Positions 25,664 through 33,814 of a stretch of 33,927 nt of DNA are shown one piece after another. A program made the position numbers and the translations under genes. The stretch is from contig DQWH01000054.1 in assembly GCA_011042635.1 (NCBI GenBank), forward strand, positions 1-33,927. Reading direction: 5' to 3'. The notes under the pieces were generated by a model. The model was given only the letters and a program-made list of their open reading frames with translations, was not told the origin of the DNA and did not search any database. This DNA comes from Bacteroidota bacterium (GTDB taxonomy: Bacteria > Bacteroidota > Bacteroidia > Bacteroidales > VadinHA17). Each line of letters begins with the position of its first letter. The first letter of the stretch is position 1.

Positions 25664-26620
25664 ATGAGCAAATTAGCGGTAATTGCCCTGGGGGGAAATG
25701 CCCTGTTACGTGATAATCAGGCCGGGACCATTGAGGAACAGGAACAGAATACTACCGATACCCTTGAAAACCTGGTGTTTTTATTGCGTGAAGGGTATAA
25801 CCTCGTGCTTTCACACGGAAACGGGCCCCAGGTAGGGAATATCCTGATGCGGAACGATGCCGGTGAGCAGTTGTATGGCATTGCCCAGATGCCCATTGAT
25901 ATCTGTGTGGCTGATTCCCAGGGGGGTATTGGCTACATGATCGAGCGGATATTTAGAAATGTGCTGAAAAATCATGGGATAAAAAAAAATATCATAACCC
26001 TGGTAACCCAGGTGGTGGTTGACAAAAATGATCCGGCTTTTGAGAATCCCACCAAAAGGATCGGAAAGATTTATACCAGAGAAGAGGCCGATGACCTGCA
26101 TGCCCGGAAGGGATGGATATTTAAAGAAGAAAAAAAAGGTACTACCGGGTGGCGTCGGGTGGTGCCTTCACCCAGGCCTATTGAGATCATGAATGTGGAT
26201 ATCATCCGCGAGCTTGCCCTGCGGGGAAACATCGTCATAGCGGCAGGAGGTGGTGGAGTGCCCGTATATTATGATGAGGAAAGGAACGTACGACCGGCGG
26301 AAGTGGTGATCGACAAAGACCTGGCTTCCTCCCTGATGGCAGCTCGTATCGGGGCTGATGAATTCTACATATTGACCGATGTTTCCTACGTGTATATAAA
26401 TTATAAAAAGCCCAACCAGGAAGTGAAAGAATTTCTGAATTATGCCGATACGTTGAAGTACTTGGAGGAAGGGCAGTTCGGTGAGGGAAGTATGGCTCCC
26501 AAGATCCGTGCATGCCTGCAGTTTCTGGAAAAAGGCGGAAAAAAAAGCGTGATTACTGAGGCTTTCAAACTGGAAGACAAAAAATACGGAACCAAGATCA
26601 CCATGGAGTACGAGGACTGA
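25664..26620 (+). CDS. arcC: Carbamate kinase
   Basis: The enzyme converts carbamoyl phosphate plus ADP to ATP, CO2 and ammonia, the energy-yielding end of arginine/citrulline fermentation. The 318-residue length is normal. Conserved sites are LAVIALGGNALL (2-13), SHGNGPQVGN (50-59), VTQVVVDKNDPAF, GWRRVVPSPRP, VIAAGGGGVPV and AEVVIDKDLASSLMAA. The start was moved from an upstream TTG to the ATG at 25664. The gene is followed 105 bp downstream by an ornithine carbamoyltransferase, which supports a catabolic role over carbamoyl phosphate supply for biosynthesis. Arginine deiminase (arcA) and an arginine/ornithine antiporter are not in the window. Confidence 0.93.
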   Translation: MSKLAVIALGGNALLRDNQAGTIEEQEQNTTDTLENLVFLLREGYNLVLSHGNGPQVGNILMRNDAGEQLYGIAQMPIDICVADSQGGIGYMIERIFRNVLKNHGIKKNIITLVTQVVVDKNDPAFENPTKRIGKIYTREEADDLHARKGWIFKEEKKGTTGWRRVVPSPRPIEIMNVDIIRELALRGNIVIAAGGGGVPVYYDEERNVRPAEVVIDKDLASSLMAARIGADEFYILTDVSYVYINYKKPNQEVKEFLNYADTLKYLEEGQFGEGSMAPKIRACLQFLEKGGKKSVITEAFKLEDKKYGTKITMEYED

Positions 26621-26684
26621 CGAACCGTTCACAGATACTTACTGTTTTTCGGGTAAGAATGAAAAGTATTTACTGCAATTACAT

Positions 26685-26692
26685 TATTTTTG
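26685..26692 (+). promoter_or_regulatory. -7 element before the ornithine carbamoyltransferase gene
   Basis: TATTTTTG matches TAnnTTTG exactly and lies 34 nt before the ATG at 26726. No -33 match is seen. It could let this gene be transcribed apart from the carbamate kinase gene. Confidence 0.4.
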
Positions 26693-26725
26693 TCTTCCTG
26701 AATGAACCCTTTAAAATGAATCATT

Positions 26726-27727
26726 ATGCCATTTAATCTGAAAAACCGACATTTTCTGAAACTTCTCGATTATACGCCTGCCGAGATTCGCTTTTTGCTC
26801 GATCTGGCCGTCGACCTGAAAAAGGCCAAATATGCAGGAACCGAACAACCCCGCCTGGTAGGGAAAAACATTGCCCTGATTTTTGAGAAGACCTCTACCC
26901 GTACCCGCTGTGCTTTCGAAGTGGCGGCATTTGACCAGGGGGCTCATGTGACCTATCTGGGCCCGTCGGGGACGCAGATCGGACATAAGGAATCGATGAA
27001 AGATACCGCCAGGGTGCTGGGGCGTATGTATGACGGGATTGAATACCGGGGTTTCGGACAGGATATCGTGGAAGAACTGGCCCGGTATGCTGGCGTGCCG
27101 GTATGGAACGGACTGACCAACGAATTCCATCCCACCCAGGTGCTGGCTGATTTTATGACCATGCTGGAATTTTCCGATAAACCGCTGAACCGGATCAAAT
27201 TCTGTTACCTGGGAGATGCCAGGAATAATATGGGCAATTCCCTGATGGTGGGTGCCGCCAAAATGGGGATGGACTTCAGGGCGGCAGCTCCCGCCGGAGT
27301 ACAGCCGGGCAGTGAGCTGGTAAAAAAATGCCGGGCCATTGCAGAAGAAACCGGTGCCCGGCTCACTATTACCGACAATGTGGCCGAGGCCGTGAAAGAT
27401 TGTGATTTTCTGTATACCGACGTGTGGGTTTCCATGGGTGAACCCGAATCAGTATGGGAAGAACGGATCAAATTGTTACGTCCCTACCAGGTGAATAGAA
27501 AAACCCTGGAATTGACGGGTAATCATCAGGTAAAGTTTCTACACTGTCTGCCTGCTTTTCATAATCGCGAAACCCGGGTGGGAGAAGAGATTTATCAGAA
27601 GTTCGGCCTGGAATCCATGGAAGTGACAGAAGATGTGTTTGAATCGGAAGCTTCCGTCGTATTCGATCAGGCCGAAAACAGGGTACATACCATCAAGGCC
27701 GTGATAGTGGCTACCCTGGGGAGTTAA
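26726..27727 (+). CDS. arcB: Ornithine carbamoyltransferase, probably catabolic
   Basis: The 333-residue protein carries the carbamoyl-phosphate site STRTR (57-61), HPTQ (135-138), the ornithine-specific SMG loop in DVWVSMG (232-238) and HCLP (273-276). The true SMG loop separates it from the N-succinylornithine transcarbamylase used for arginine synthesis in Bacteroides, and from putrescine carbamoyltransferase. The neighbouring carbamate kinase gene points to citrulline phosphorolysis (citrulline + phosphate to ornithine + carbamoyl phosphate). The sequence is also very close to E. coli-type ArgF ([19 protein letters not shown]), so an anabolic role cannot be excluded by sequence alone. Confidence 0.9.
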   Translation: MPFNLKNRHFLKLLDYTPAEIRFLLDLAVDLKKAKYAGTEQPRLVGKNIALIFEKTSTRTRCAFEVAAFDQGAHVTYLGPSGTQIGHKESMKDTARVLGRMYDGIEYRGFGQDIVEELARYAGVPVWNGLTNEFHPTQVLADFMTMLEFSDKPLNRIKFCYLGDARNNMGNSLMVGAAKMGMDFRAAAPAGVQPGSELVKKCRAIAEETGARLTITDNVAEAVKDCDFLYTDVWVSMGEPESVWEERIKLLRPYQVNRKTLELTGNHQVKFLHCLPAFHNRETRVGEEIYQKFGLESMEVTEDVFESEASVVFDQAENRVHTIKAVIVATLGS

Positions 27728-27814
27728 CCCCCGGATATCTGATTTTCTGGTTGGTGACAGACTGACCGATGGAACGTTGCATCTGACCTGCCATTTGCCT
27801 GGCCGGATGCTTTT

Positions 27815-30193
27815 TCATTCGTACCTTAAGGCATCGGCTGGGTTTGTGCGGCTGGCCCGGTAGGCATGGTAGCTAACCGTAAGCCAGGCCACTGAAAAGC
27901 AGATCAGGGAGGCAACAGCCATGATCCACCATCCCACTTCTATACGGTAGGCAAAGTTCCGGAGCCATTTGTCCATCAGGAACCAGGATGCCGGAAGTCC
28001 GACGATCAGGGCAATGCCCACCAGGATAGTGAAATCGCGGGAGAGAAGGACGACAATATTCCGCGGGGCGGCACCCAGAGCTTTCCTGATGCCGAATTCC
28101 CGCGTTCTTCTTTCTGCCATAAAAAAGGACAGACCAAAAATCCCCATGGAAGCCACCAGAATGGCTACCACAGAGAAATATTTCAGTAACTGTCCCATTC
28201 GTAACTGGCTGCGGTATTGTGCTTCCAGATCCTGGTCCACGAAGTGGTATTCGAAAGGATAACCCGGAATGCTTTCTTCCCATAATTCCTCCAGTTCTTT
28301 CATGATGTTTTCCAGATTCCCCGGCCGGACCCTTACTACCATATACCGGTGAAACTGGCTGGCTCCCAGTCCCAGAGCAAGAGGTTCAATGGCCGAGTTT
28401 ACCGGCTGGTAATGGAAATCCTTCATCACCCCGATGATGGTTCCGTCAACGCCCATGAAATGAAAGGGATGACCGATCACCGGTTCCTTCAGCTCCATAA
28501 TTTTCAGCAACTCTTCATTGATCATGAAATTTCCGGTATACAGTGAGTCGTTCATGTAATCGGAAGGATATTCCCTCGAAAAACTTCTTCCTTCCAGGAC
28601 TTCAATCTGCATGGTTTCGATAAAGTCATAATCCACCACATTCATGCTGATCAGGAGACGAAAATCTTCCGGTTTTCCCGGCCAGCTTACCCCGCTGGAA
28701 TTGCTTCCGATCCGGTAGGGCGGGTGCCACGAGGCGGAAACCCCCATCACATTCGGACTCCTTAGGAAATTTTCCTTGATCCTTTCGTAAGCGGGTTTAA
28801 TGTCTCCCCTTAAACCCAGGTAGAAAAGATTTTCCTGGTTGTAGCCCAGGTCCTTGCTTTTCATGAAGTTCAACTGGTTGTATACCACCATGGTACCAAC
28901 AATCAGCAGGGAGGAAAGGGCGAACTGAACAACCACCAGAATTTTCCTCAGGGTGCCGCGTTTCATTCCGCCGAAACTTTCTCCTTTAAGGACCTGTACC
29001 GGTTTAAACGACGACATCATGAGGGCAGGATAGGTGCCTGCCAGGATGCCGGCAATGACGGTAATGGCCAGCATTCCCAGCAAAAAATCCGGCTGGTACA
29101 GTACCTTCAACTGAATTTCCTTGCCTGCCAGCTGATTGAATACATTGAGCAGGGAAGCCATGATGATCCAGGCAAGAATCAATGAAACAAGGGACATGAT
29201 AAGGGCTTCCCCGAAGAATTGCGCCATCAGACTGACTTTTCTTCCTCCCAGCACCTTGCGTATTCCTGCTTCCCTGGACCGGATGGTAGCCCGCGCCGTT
29301 GAAAGATTCATGAAGTTGATACAGGCGATGACCAGGACAAAAGCTGCAATGAGCGAAAAAATATAGACATATTGTATTCCGGTTGGCCGGTGATCAAAAC
29401 CGAAGTAACTGTACAAATGCATTTTTTTCAGGGGAGCTACCATGAACAGGGTGGTCCCTTCGGGGAAGTGTTTTTTGTATACTTCAGTCAGCTTTTCATT
29501 TACAGCCCCGATATTAGCATGTTTTTCGAGCATGACAAAAGTGGATATGGAATTGCTCCCCCAGCTTTCCGAGTAGGATCCGGTTTCCTTTGTCATATCG
29601 AACGGCACCAGTATGTCGAAATCGATGGATGAATTTTTCGGCCAGTCTTTTAATACACCGGTAACCGTGAAGGGTGTTCCGTTTACCAGTATGACTTTAT
29701 GCAGGGGGTCTTCTTCCCCGAAATATTTTTCTGCGGTTTTTTTGCTTAAAACCAGAGAGTGGGGATCGGTAAGGGCTCTGTCGGGATTGCCGGCCTCCAG
29801 GGGAAAGGTGAATACACTGAAAAGGGTGGAATCGGCTGCCTGTATACGGTTCTCAAAGAATACCTTATCACCGTATTTCAAAAGCATTCCATTCATTCTG
29901 GTCAGCCTGACGGTTTCCTGTATTTCGGGGATATGATCGCGCCACACCGGCCCGGAAGGATAGGGAGTGACGGTAACATGGTAAATATTCCCGTTATAGT
30001 TCTGATCTTCTTCTACCCGGTAGATCTGATCAAGATTTTCATGAAATCGGTCGAATCCGGTTTCATCCTGTACCCAGAGAAGAATCATGAGGGAGCAGGC
30101 AAGTCCCAGTCCCAGTCCTGCGACATTGATGACAGTGAATCCTTTTTGTCTTATCAGGTGGCGAAAGGCTGTAATTAAGTAATTCCTGAACAT
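27815..30193 (-). CDS. MacB/FtsX-like ABC transporter permease (two-module, Bacteroidota type)
   Basis: The 792-residue inner-membrane protein begins FRNYLITAFRHLIRQKGFTVINVAGLGLGLACSL, the hallmark start of this family. It has two repeats of one helix, a periplasmic MacB-core domain and three helices. Repeat one covers about 1-400, with FtsX helices starting near 275; repeat two covers about 410-792. The cytoplasmic motif AERRTREFGIRKALGAAP occurs near 705-722, with a related SREAGIRKVLGGRKVS near 307-322. MacB-like permeases act mechanically on periplasmic partners rather than passing substrate through the membrane. No ATPase or membrane-fusion gene is adjacent. No regulator gene is adjacent either. 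Confidence 0.9.
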   Translation of the reverse strand: MFRNYLITAFRHLIRQKGFTVINVAGLGLGLACSLMILLWVQDETGFDRFHENLDQIYRVEEDQNYNGNIYHVTVTPYPSGPVWRDHIPEIQETVRLTRMNGMLLKYGDKVFFENRIQAADSTLFSVFTFPLEAGNPDRALTDPHSLVLSKKTAEKYFGEEDPLHKVILVNGTPFTVTGVLKDWPKNSSIDFDILVPFDMTKETGSYSESWGSNSISTFVMLEKHANIGAVNEKLTEVYKKHFPEGTTLFMVAPLKKMHLYSYFGFDHRPTGIQYVYIFSLIAAFVLVIACINFMNLSTARATIRSREAGIRKVLGGRKVSLMAQFFGEALIMSLVSLILAWIIMASLLNVFNQLAGKEIQLKVLYQPDFLLGMLAITVIAGILAGTYPALMMSSFKPVQVLKGESFGGMKRGTLRKILVVVQFALSSLLIVGTMVVYNQLNFMKSKDLGYNQENLFYLGLRGDIKPAYERIKENFLRSPNVMGVSASWHPPYRIGSNSSGVSWPGKPEDFRLLISMNVVDYDFIETMQIEVLEGRSFSREYPSDYMNDSLYTGNFMINEELLKIMELKEPVIGHPFHFMGVDGTIIGVMKDFHYQPVNSAIEPLALGLGASQFHRYMVVRVRPGNLENIMKELEELWEESIPGYPFEYHFVDQDLEAQYRSQLRMGQLLKYFSVVAILVASMGIFGLSFFMAERRTREFGIRKALGAAPRNIVVLLSRDFTILVGIALIVGLPASWFLMDKWLRNFAYRIEVGWWIMAVASLICFSVAWLTVSYHAYRASRTNPADALRYE

Positions 30194-30261
30194 ATCTGAT
30201 TACAATAGAAAGGTTGGTTTAAAGAAAAAACGATTGGCCCGGAAGATTGTTGCAAAAATGT

Positions 30262-30912
30262 TTAATAACAGGTTTTATCCCTGTTGCAGTTACAGGAGAG
30301 GGTTTTACTACGGGCCTTCTCAAAATATTCCCTGCCTTCCCGGTAGGCGAACCAGGCAATTCCGAGGGATCCGAGAATGTCAAAGTAACCGATATGCAGG
30401 ACTTCATACATCAGGCTGGAAAAAAGCAGAATAAGCGAAAGGTAAAAGCAGGTACGGGTACAGCCGGCATCCGCCACAATGGCATCCGACCGCAGTTTAA
30501 GACCCACCTTCATTTTGGCTCTCACCAGAAGCCACATGGTAAGAATGGATACGGAGGCAACGATCACCCCGGCCAGGGTAGTCTCAGGAACCGCACCGGT
30601 ATATAGGTTTATGCCGGAACCGGCCAGAAGCCCGGTGGCCAGCAGGCAGAAGCTGAAGCCGGTAATGCGCAGGGCGGTACGTTCAAAACGGTCGCGATGC
30701 TCAACCTTCCTGTATTTCATTCTCCATACCAGGTGGGCGATGCCCAGCCCGGAAATCACTTCCACGAAGCTGTCAATACCAAATCCCAGCAGGGCCAGGG
30801 TTTCGCCTTCCAATCCGAAAAAAACCGAAACCATCCCTTCAGCCAGGTTGTAAAAGATGGTAAACAGGCTGAGCAGGAAGGCGGTGCGGATCAGTCGGGA
30901 TTCTTTCTCCAT
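30262..30912 (-). CDS. Short CDF-type (cation diffusion facilitator) transporter lacking the C-terminal domain
   Basis: The 216-residue protein has about six membrane helices. The TM2 region carries LLGFGIDSFVEVISG with D47 at the metal-site position. The TM5 region carries RSDAIVADAGCTRTC with D143 and D148. In CDF exporters these helices bind Zn2+, Fe2+ or Mn2+ for exchange with protons. The usual C-terminal cytoplasmic metal-binding domain is missing; instead the chain ends about 25 residues after TM6 with CNCNRDKTCY (C207, C209, C215), a possible metal-binding tail. It begins 6 bp after the mtaB stop, so it belongs to the same operon, with no obvious functional link other than that the MtaB enzyme contains iron-sulfur clusters. 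Confidence 0.8.
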   Translation of the reverse strand: MEKESRLIRTAFLLSLFTIFYNLAEGMVSVFFGLEGETLALLGFGIDSFVEVISGLGIAHLVWRMKYRKVEHRDRFERTALRITGFSFCLLATGLLAGSGINLYTGAVPETTLAGVIVASVSILTMWLLVRAKMKVGLKLRSDAIVADAGCTRTCFYLSLILLFSSLMYEVLHIGYFDILGSLGIAWFAYREGREYFEKARSKTLSCNCNRDKTCY

Positions 30913-30918
30913 GTTTCT

Positions 30919-32202
30919 TCAGACGGGTTTTCCCGTAAGAACGGGTTCCTTTCTCTGCTGTAGTTCCGTAAGCACAACCCTGTAAAATTCGTTCTGCTTT
31001 ATCCCGGGAAGATCAATCTTAACCGGAATGTAGTGTTCACCGTACCCGCTCCCGGTTTTGCCGTGTATTTTTTCTGTCAGAACCGTTTGTTCCTTTCCAA
31101 TCCAGGTGCGAAGGTATGCAAGCCGGTTTTCCAGGGAAATCGCGCGTATGATCTCGCTTCTTGCCGTTTTGATTTGTTCAGGGATCTGATCTTCCATCCT
31201 TGCTGCCCGGGTGCCTTTTCTCACAGAATATTTGAATGTATGAACATGACTGAATCCCGCTTCTCTAACCACCCGGCAGGTTTGTTCAAAATCTTCATCG
31301 GTTTCACCCGGGAAGCCTACCATGATATCGGTGGTGAAATTGAAGTCGGGATGAAGCCGGCGGATCTTATGTATGATTTCCAGAAACTGCGCAGCAGTAT
31401 ACATCCGGCGCATACGCAGCAGCACGGTGTCCGACCCCGATTGCAGGCAAAGATGCAGGTGGGGGGTAAGTTTCGGATGTGAGAAAAGCTCGAAGAAATG
31501 GTCGGTGAATCCTTCGGGTTCCATGGAAGAGATCCGTACGCGGAAATCTCCCGGAATTTCCAGGATTTTGTTGATGAGCTGCTCGAACCGGGTGCCTTCA
31601 AAATGGTACCTGCCGATATTCACTCCGGTGAGAACCACTTCGCGAAAGCCGAGGCCGACAACCTGTTTTACATTGCTGAGGATTTCCTGTACGGGGCGGC
31701 TGGTGGCTCTGCCGCGTACGAAGGGAATAATACAGAATGTGCAAAAATTGTCGCAGCCATCCTGTATTTTAATGAAGCTGCGGGTATGGAAAGTATGCTC
31801 GGCCACTCCGAACCCGAAAATATCTTTTTCGAATGCATCAGGGCGGGCTGTTTCTCCCCGGAAATGTGCTTCCAGCAGGGAAAAGACCGAATGTTTGTGT
31901 TCATTATCCACTACGTAGGTAATATTCCCCTGCTTTTCCAGCTGTTCTTTTGCACTGTTGGCCATGCAACCGGTAACGATCACCGCCGAGGAAGGATTTC
32001 TGCGCGCTACCCGGTTGATCTCATACCTCGATTTGCGGTCACTCTGGTTGGTCACCGTGCAGGTATTGATCACATAGGCATCGGCTTTTTCATTGAAAGG
32101 AACCACTTCATATCCATTCCGGAGGAATTCCGAGGCAATGGCTTCGGTTTCATATTGGTTCAGCCTGCAGCCCAGGGTTTTGAATGCAATTTTCCTGTTC
32201 AT
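30919..32202 (-). CDS. mtaB: tRNA t6A37 methylthiotransferase (MtaB family)
   Basis: This radical-SAM enzyme adds a methylthio group to t6A37 of tRNAs reading ANN codons. The 427-residue protein has the UPF0004 N-terminal domain with cluster cysteines C12 (TLGCRLNQYE), C48 (NTCTVTNQSD) and C79 (VTGCM). The radical-SAM cluster is C150-x3-C154-x2-C157 (GCDNFCTFC). A short C-terminal TRAM-like domain (about 365-425) is present. The TLGCRLNQYE start and NTCTVTNQSDRKSR block are typical of MtaB rather than MiaB or RimO. Its ATG overlaps the last 4 bases of the upstream MiaB-like gene, so the two methylthiotransferases are translationally coupled. Confidence 0.92.
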   Translation of the reverse strand: MNRKIAFKTLGCRLNQYETEAIASEFLRNGYEVVPFNEKADAYVINTCTVTNQSDRKSRYEINRVARRNPSSAVIVTGCMANSAKEQLEKQGNITYVVDNEHKHSVFSLLEAHFRGETARPDAFEKDIFGFGVAEHTFHTRSFIKIQDGCDNFCTFCIIPFVRGRATSRPVQEILSNVKQVVGLGFREVVLTGVNIGRYHFEGTRFEQLINKILEIPGDFRVRISSMEPEGFTDHFFELFSHPKLTPHLHLCLQSGSDTVLLRMRRMYTAAQFLEIIHKIRRLHPDFNFTTDIMVGFPGETDEDFEQTCRVVREAGFSHVHTFKYSVRKGTRAARMEDQIPEQIKTARSEIIRAISLENRLAYLRTWIGKEQTVLTEKIHGKTGSGYGEHYIPVKIDLPGIKQNEFYRVVLTELQQRKEPVLTGKPV

Positions 32203-33650
32203 GACGGTACCCTTTGCCTGACATCTGCCGCACTACCCGCCACTGAAAATGGCGTGACCGATGTGATCTCAACATCTATAAAGCGTCCGATCCAGCTTTC
32301 TTTCCCTTCGAGCAACCTCACCACGATCTTTCCCTCCGTGTGCCCGGAGAGGTATCCCTTTCGGTCGCGCCCTGTTACCAGCACTTTCACCGTGTGTCCC
32401 TCCAGCATCTTTTTGTTCCATTCCAGTGCCGTCCGGGCCACGTCTTCATTCAGAATATGCAGGCGCTCTTTTTTTTCTGCCGCGGGGATATCGTCATCCC
32501 AGCGCGAACTGACTGCGCCGGGACGGGGGCTGTACATAGCAATATATGCCATGTTGTATTTAAACTCGGCACAGGCCTTCCGTGTTTCTTCGAACTGTTC
32601 GCTGGTTTCACCGGTGAATCCCACAATGATATCGGTAAACAAGGTGGCTTCCGGAAGATGCTTTCTGATCTGTTCCACAATATGCCGGTACCGTTGCACC
32701 GTATGTTTCCTGTTCATCCTGACCAGCACCTGGTCGCTGCCCGATTGCAGGGGAAGGTGTATCTGATTGGCCAGGTGAGGGTAAGCGGCGATGGTGCGGA
32801 TTACCTCTTCTCCCATATCGCGCGGATGGGGTGAAGTGAAATAAACCCAGAATTCCCGGCCCGATTCCTGTCCCATACCCCCGATGGCTTCCAGGAGACG
32901 GGCAAAATCCATTTCTTTTCCTTTCCGGTCCAGGCCGTATGAATTGACGTTTTGCCCCAGCAGGGTAATACTGCGGTACCCGTTATCAATCAGGTATTTA
33001 ATTTCGGCCAGGATCTCCCCTGAAGGGCGTGATACTTCCCTGCCCCGGGTGTATGGTACGGCACAGAAAGTACAGAATTTGTCACATCCGTTCTGAATGG
33101 GGACAAATGCTTCTATGGAAGAAGTATAGCTTGGGGCAATGTCCCAGAAACGGTCCATCACTCCTCTTTCCTTTTGAATGGCATCGATCTCTTCTTCGGT
33201 GGGGGGATCGTGCTTCTTCAGAAGATCGATCAGGGTAGGGGTTTGGTCCGGCGACGGTTTATATTGTATGGCAGTATCCGTCTTTTGCAGGCCGGCCGGG
33301 GTAACTACTCCGTATTGTCTGATCATGTAGGGAAGTTCCGGCAGTTCGTTCATGGTAAATACCAGGTCGAACAATTTCAGGAATTTTTCCTTGTCGACCG
33401 GCAACATACATCCCGAAACAAAGGTCAGAAGATTTTTTCTGTTTTTCCATTTGTTCCATTTGTGTATGCGGGTATACACCTTGTCAATGGCCTTCTGCCG
33501 CACCGAGCAGGCCAGAATACCCAGCAAACCGGCATCTTCTTCCCTTTCGGTCCATACATATCCCATGTGGTCGAGCACAGAGCGTACCCGTTCGGTATCA
33601 GACAGGTTCATCTGACAACCCAGGGTGATGATATGGTATTTTACAGACAT
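32199..33650 (-). CDS. miaB: Divergent MiaB-type radical-SAM methylthiotransferase
   Basis: From the ATG at 33650 the protein has 483 residues; a TTG two codons earlier is in frame but less likely. It has the three-domain methylthiotransferase layout: UPF0004 (C12, C48, C81), radical SAM (C189, C193, C196 in GCDKFCTFC; LLGQNVNSYG is MiaB-like) and TRAM (about 420-475). MiaB makes ms2i6A37 in tRNAs reading UNN codons. Two features are odd. The usual NTCSVRE around the second cysteine reads LACSVRQ. The link between UPF0004 and radical-SAM domains is about 30 residues longer than in E. coli MiaB (residues about 115-178), acidic and proline-rich. It may be MiaB itself or a paralogue with another substrate. 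Confidence 0.8.
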   Translation of the reverse strand: MSVKYHIITLGCQMNLSDTERVRSVLDHMGYVWTEREEDAGLLGILACSVRQKAIDKVYTRIHKWNKWKNRKNLLTFVSGCMLPVDKEKFLKLFDLVFTMNELPELPYMIRQYGVVTPAGLQKTDTAIQYKPSPDQTPTLIDLLKKHDPPTEEEIDAIQKERGVMDRFWDIAPSYTSSIEAFVPIQNGCDKFCTFCAVPYTRGREVSRPSGEILAEIKYLIDNGYRSITLLGQNVNSYGLDRKGKEMDFARLLEAIGGMGQESGREFWVYFTSPHPRDMGEEVIRTIAAYPHLANQIHLPLQSGSDQVLVRMNRKHTVQRYRHIVEQIRKHLPEATLFTDIIVGFTGETSEQFEETRKACAEFKYNMAYIAMYSPRPGAVSSRWDDDIPAAEKKERLHILNEDVARTALEWNKKMLEGHTVKVLVTGRDRKGYLSGHTEGKIVVRLLEGKESWIGRFIDVEITSVTPFSVAGSAADVRQRVPS

Positions 33651-33652
33651 AT

Positions 33653-33814
33653 TCAAAAATATACCTCTGCATGAAATTGTTCGGGGTACTGACCGGCACG
33701 GAATTCCATCCCGTTTCTTTCCATACGCAGAATGAAGGCATTCTGTGTAAGGTGGGTAACCCCGATCACCTTTGCCTGCATGCTGCTGACCAGCGTATTT
33801 TGAAGTGAATTCAT
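33653..33814 (-). pseudogene. Truncated N-terminal fragment of a ferredoxin/flavodoxin-NADP reductase
   Basis: ATG at 33814 opens a 53-codon frame ending in TGA at 33655-33653, two bases before the miaB-like start. Residues 13-45 read AKVIGVTHLTQNAFILRMER...FRAGQY, which matches the first strands of FAD-binding FNR-type reductases (the FxAGQ turn precedes the FAD-binding RxYS strand). The sequence then leaves the family pattern and stops; the FAD- and NADP-binding parts are absent. The most likely reading is the 5' remnant of a deleted reductase gene whose 3' end was replaced by the methylthiotransferase operon. A short functional peptide is less likely. The family match is by eye only. Confidence 0.5.

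Noticed and set aside
27815-30193. LolC/LolE permease partnering the LolA-like protein
   Set aside because: At 792 residues with two MacB-type modules it matches the Bacteroidota two-module permease family, not the roughly 400-residue LolCE proteins, and it is 5 kb from lolA.
31498-32766. 422-codon open frame on the plus strand
   Set aside because: It is wholly antisense to mtaB and the MiaB-like gene, which carry clear catalytic motifs. Its own translation shows no family pattern.
30919-33650. RimO (ribosomal S12 methylthiotransferase) as identity for either methylthiotransferase
   Set aside because: The N-terminal motifs (TLGCRLNQYE; GQNVNSYG) fit MtaB and MiaB respectively. RimO typically has SLGCxKNxVD.
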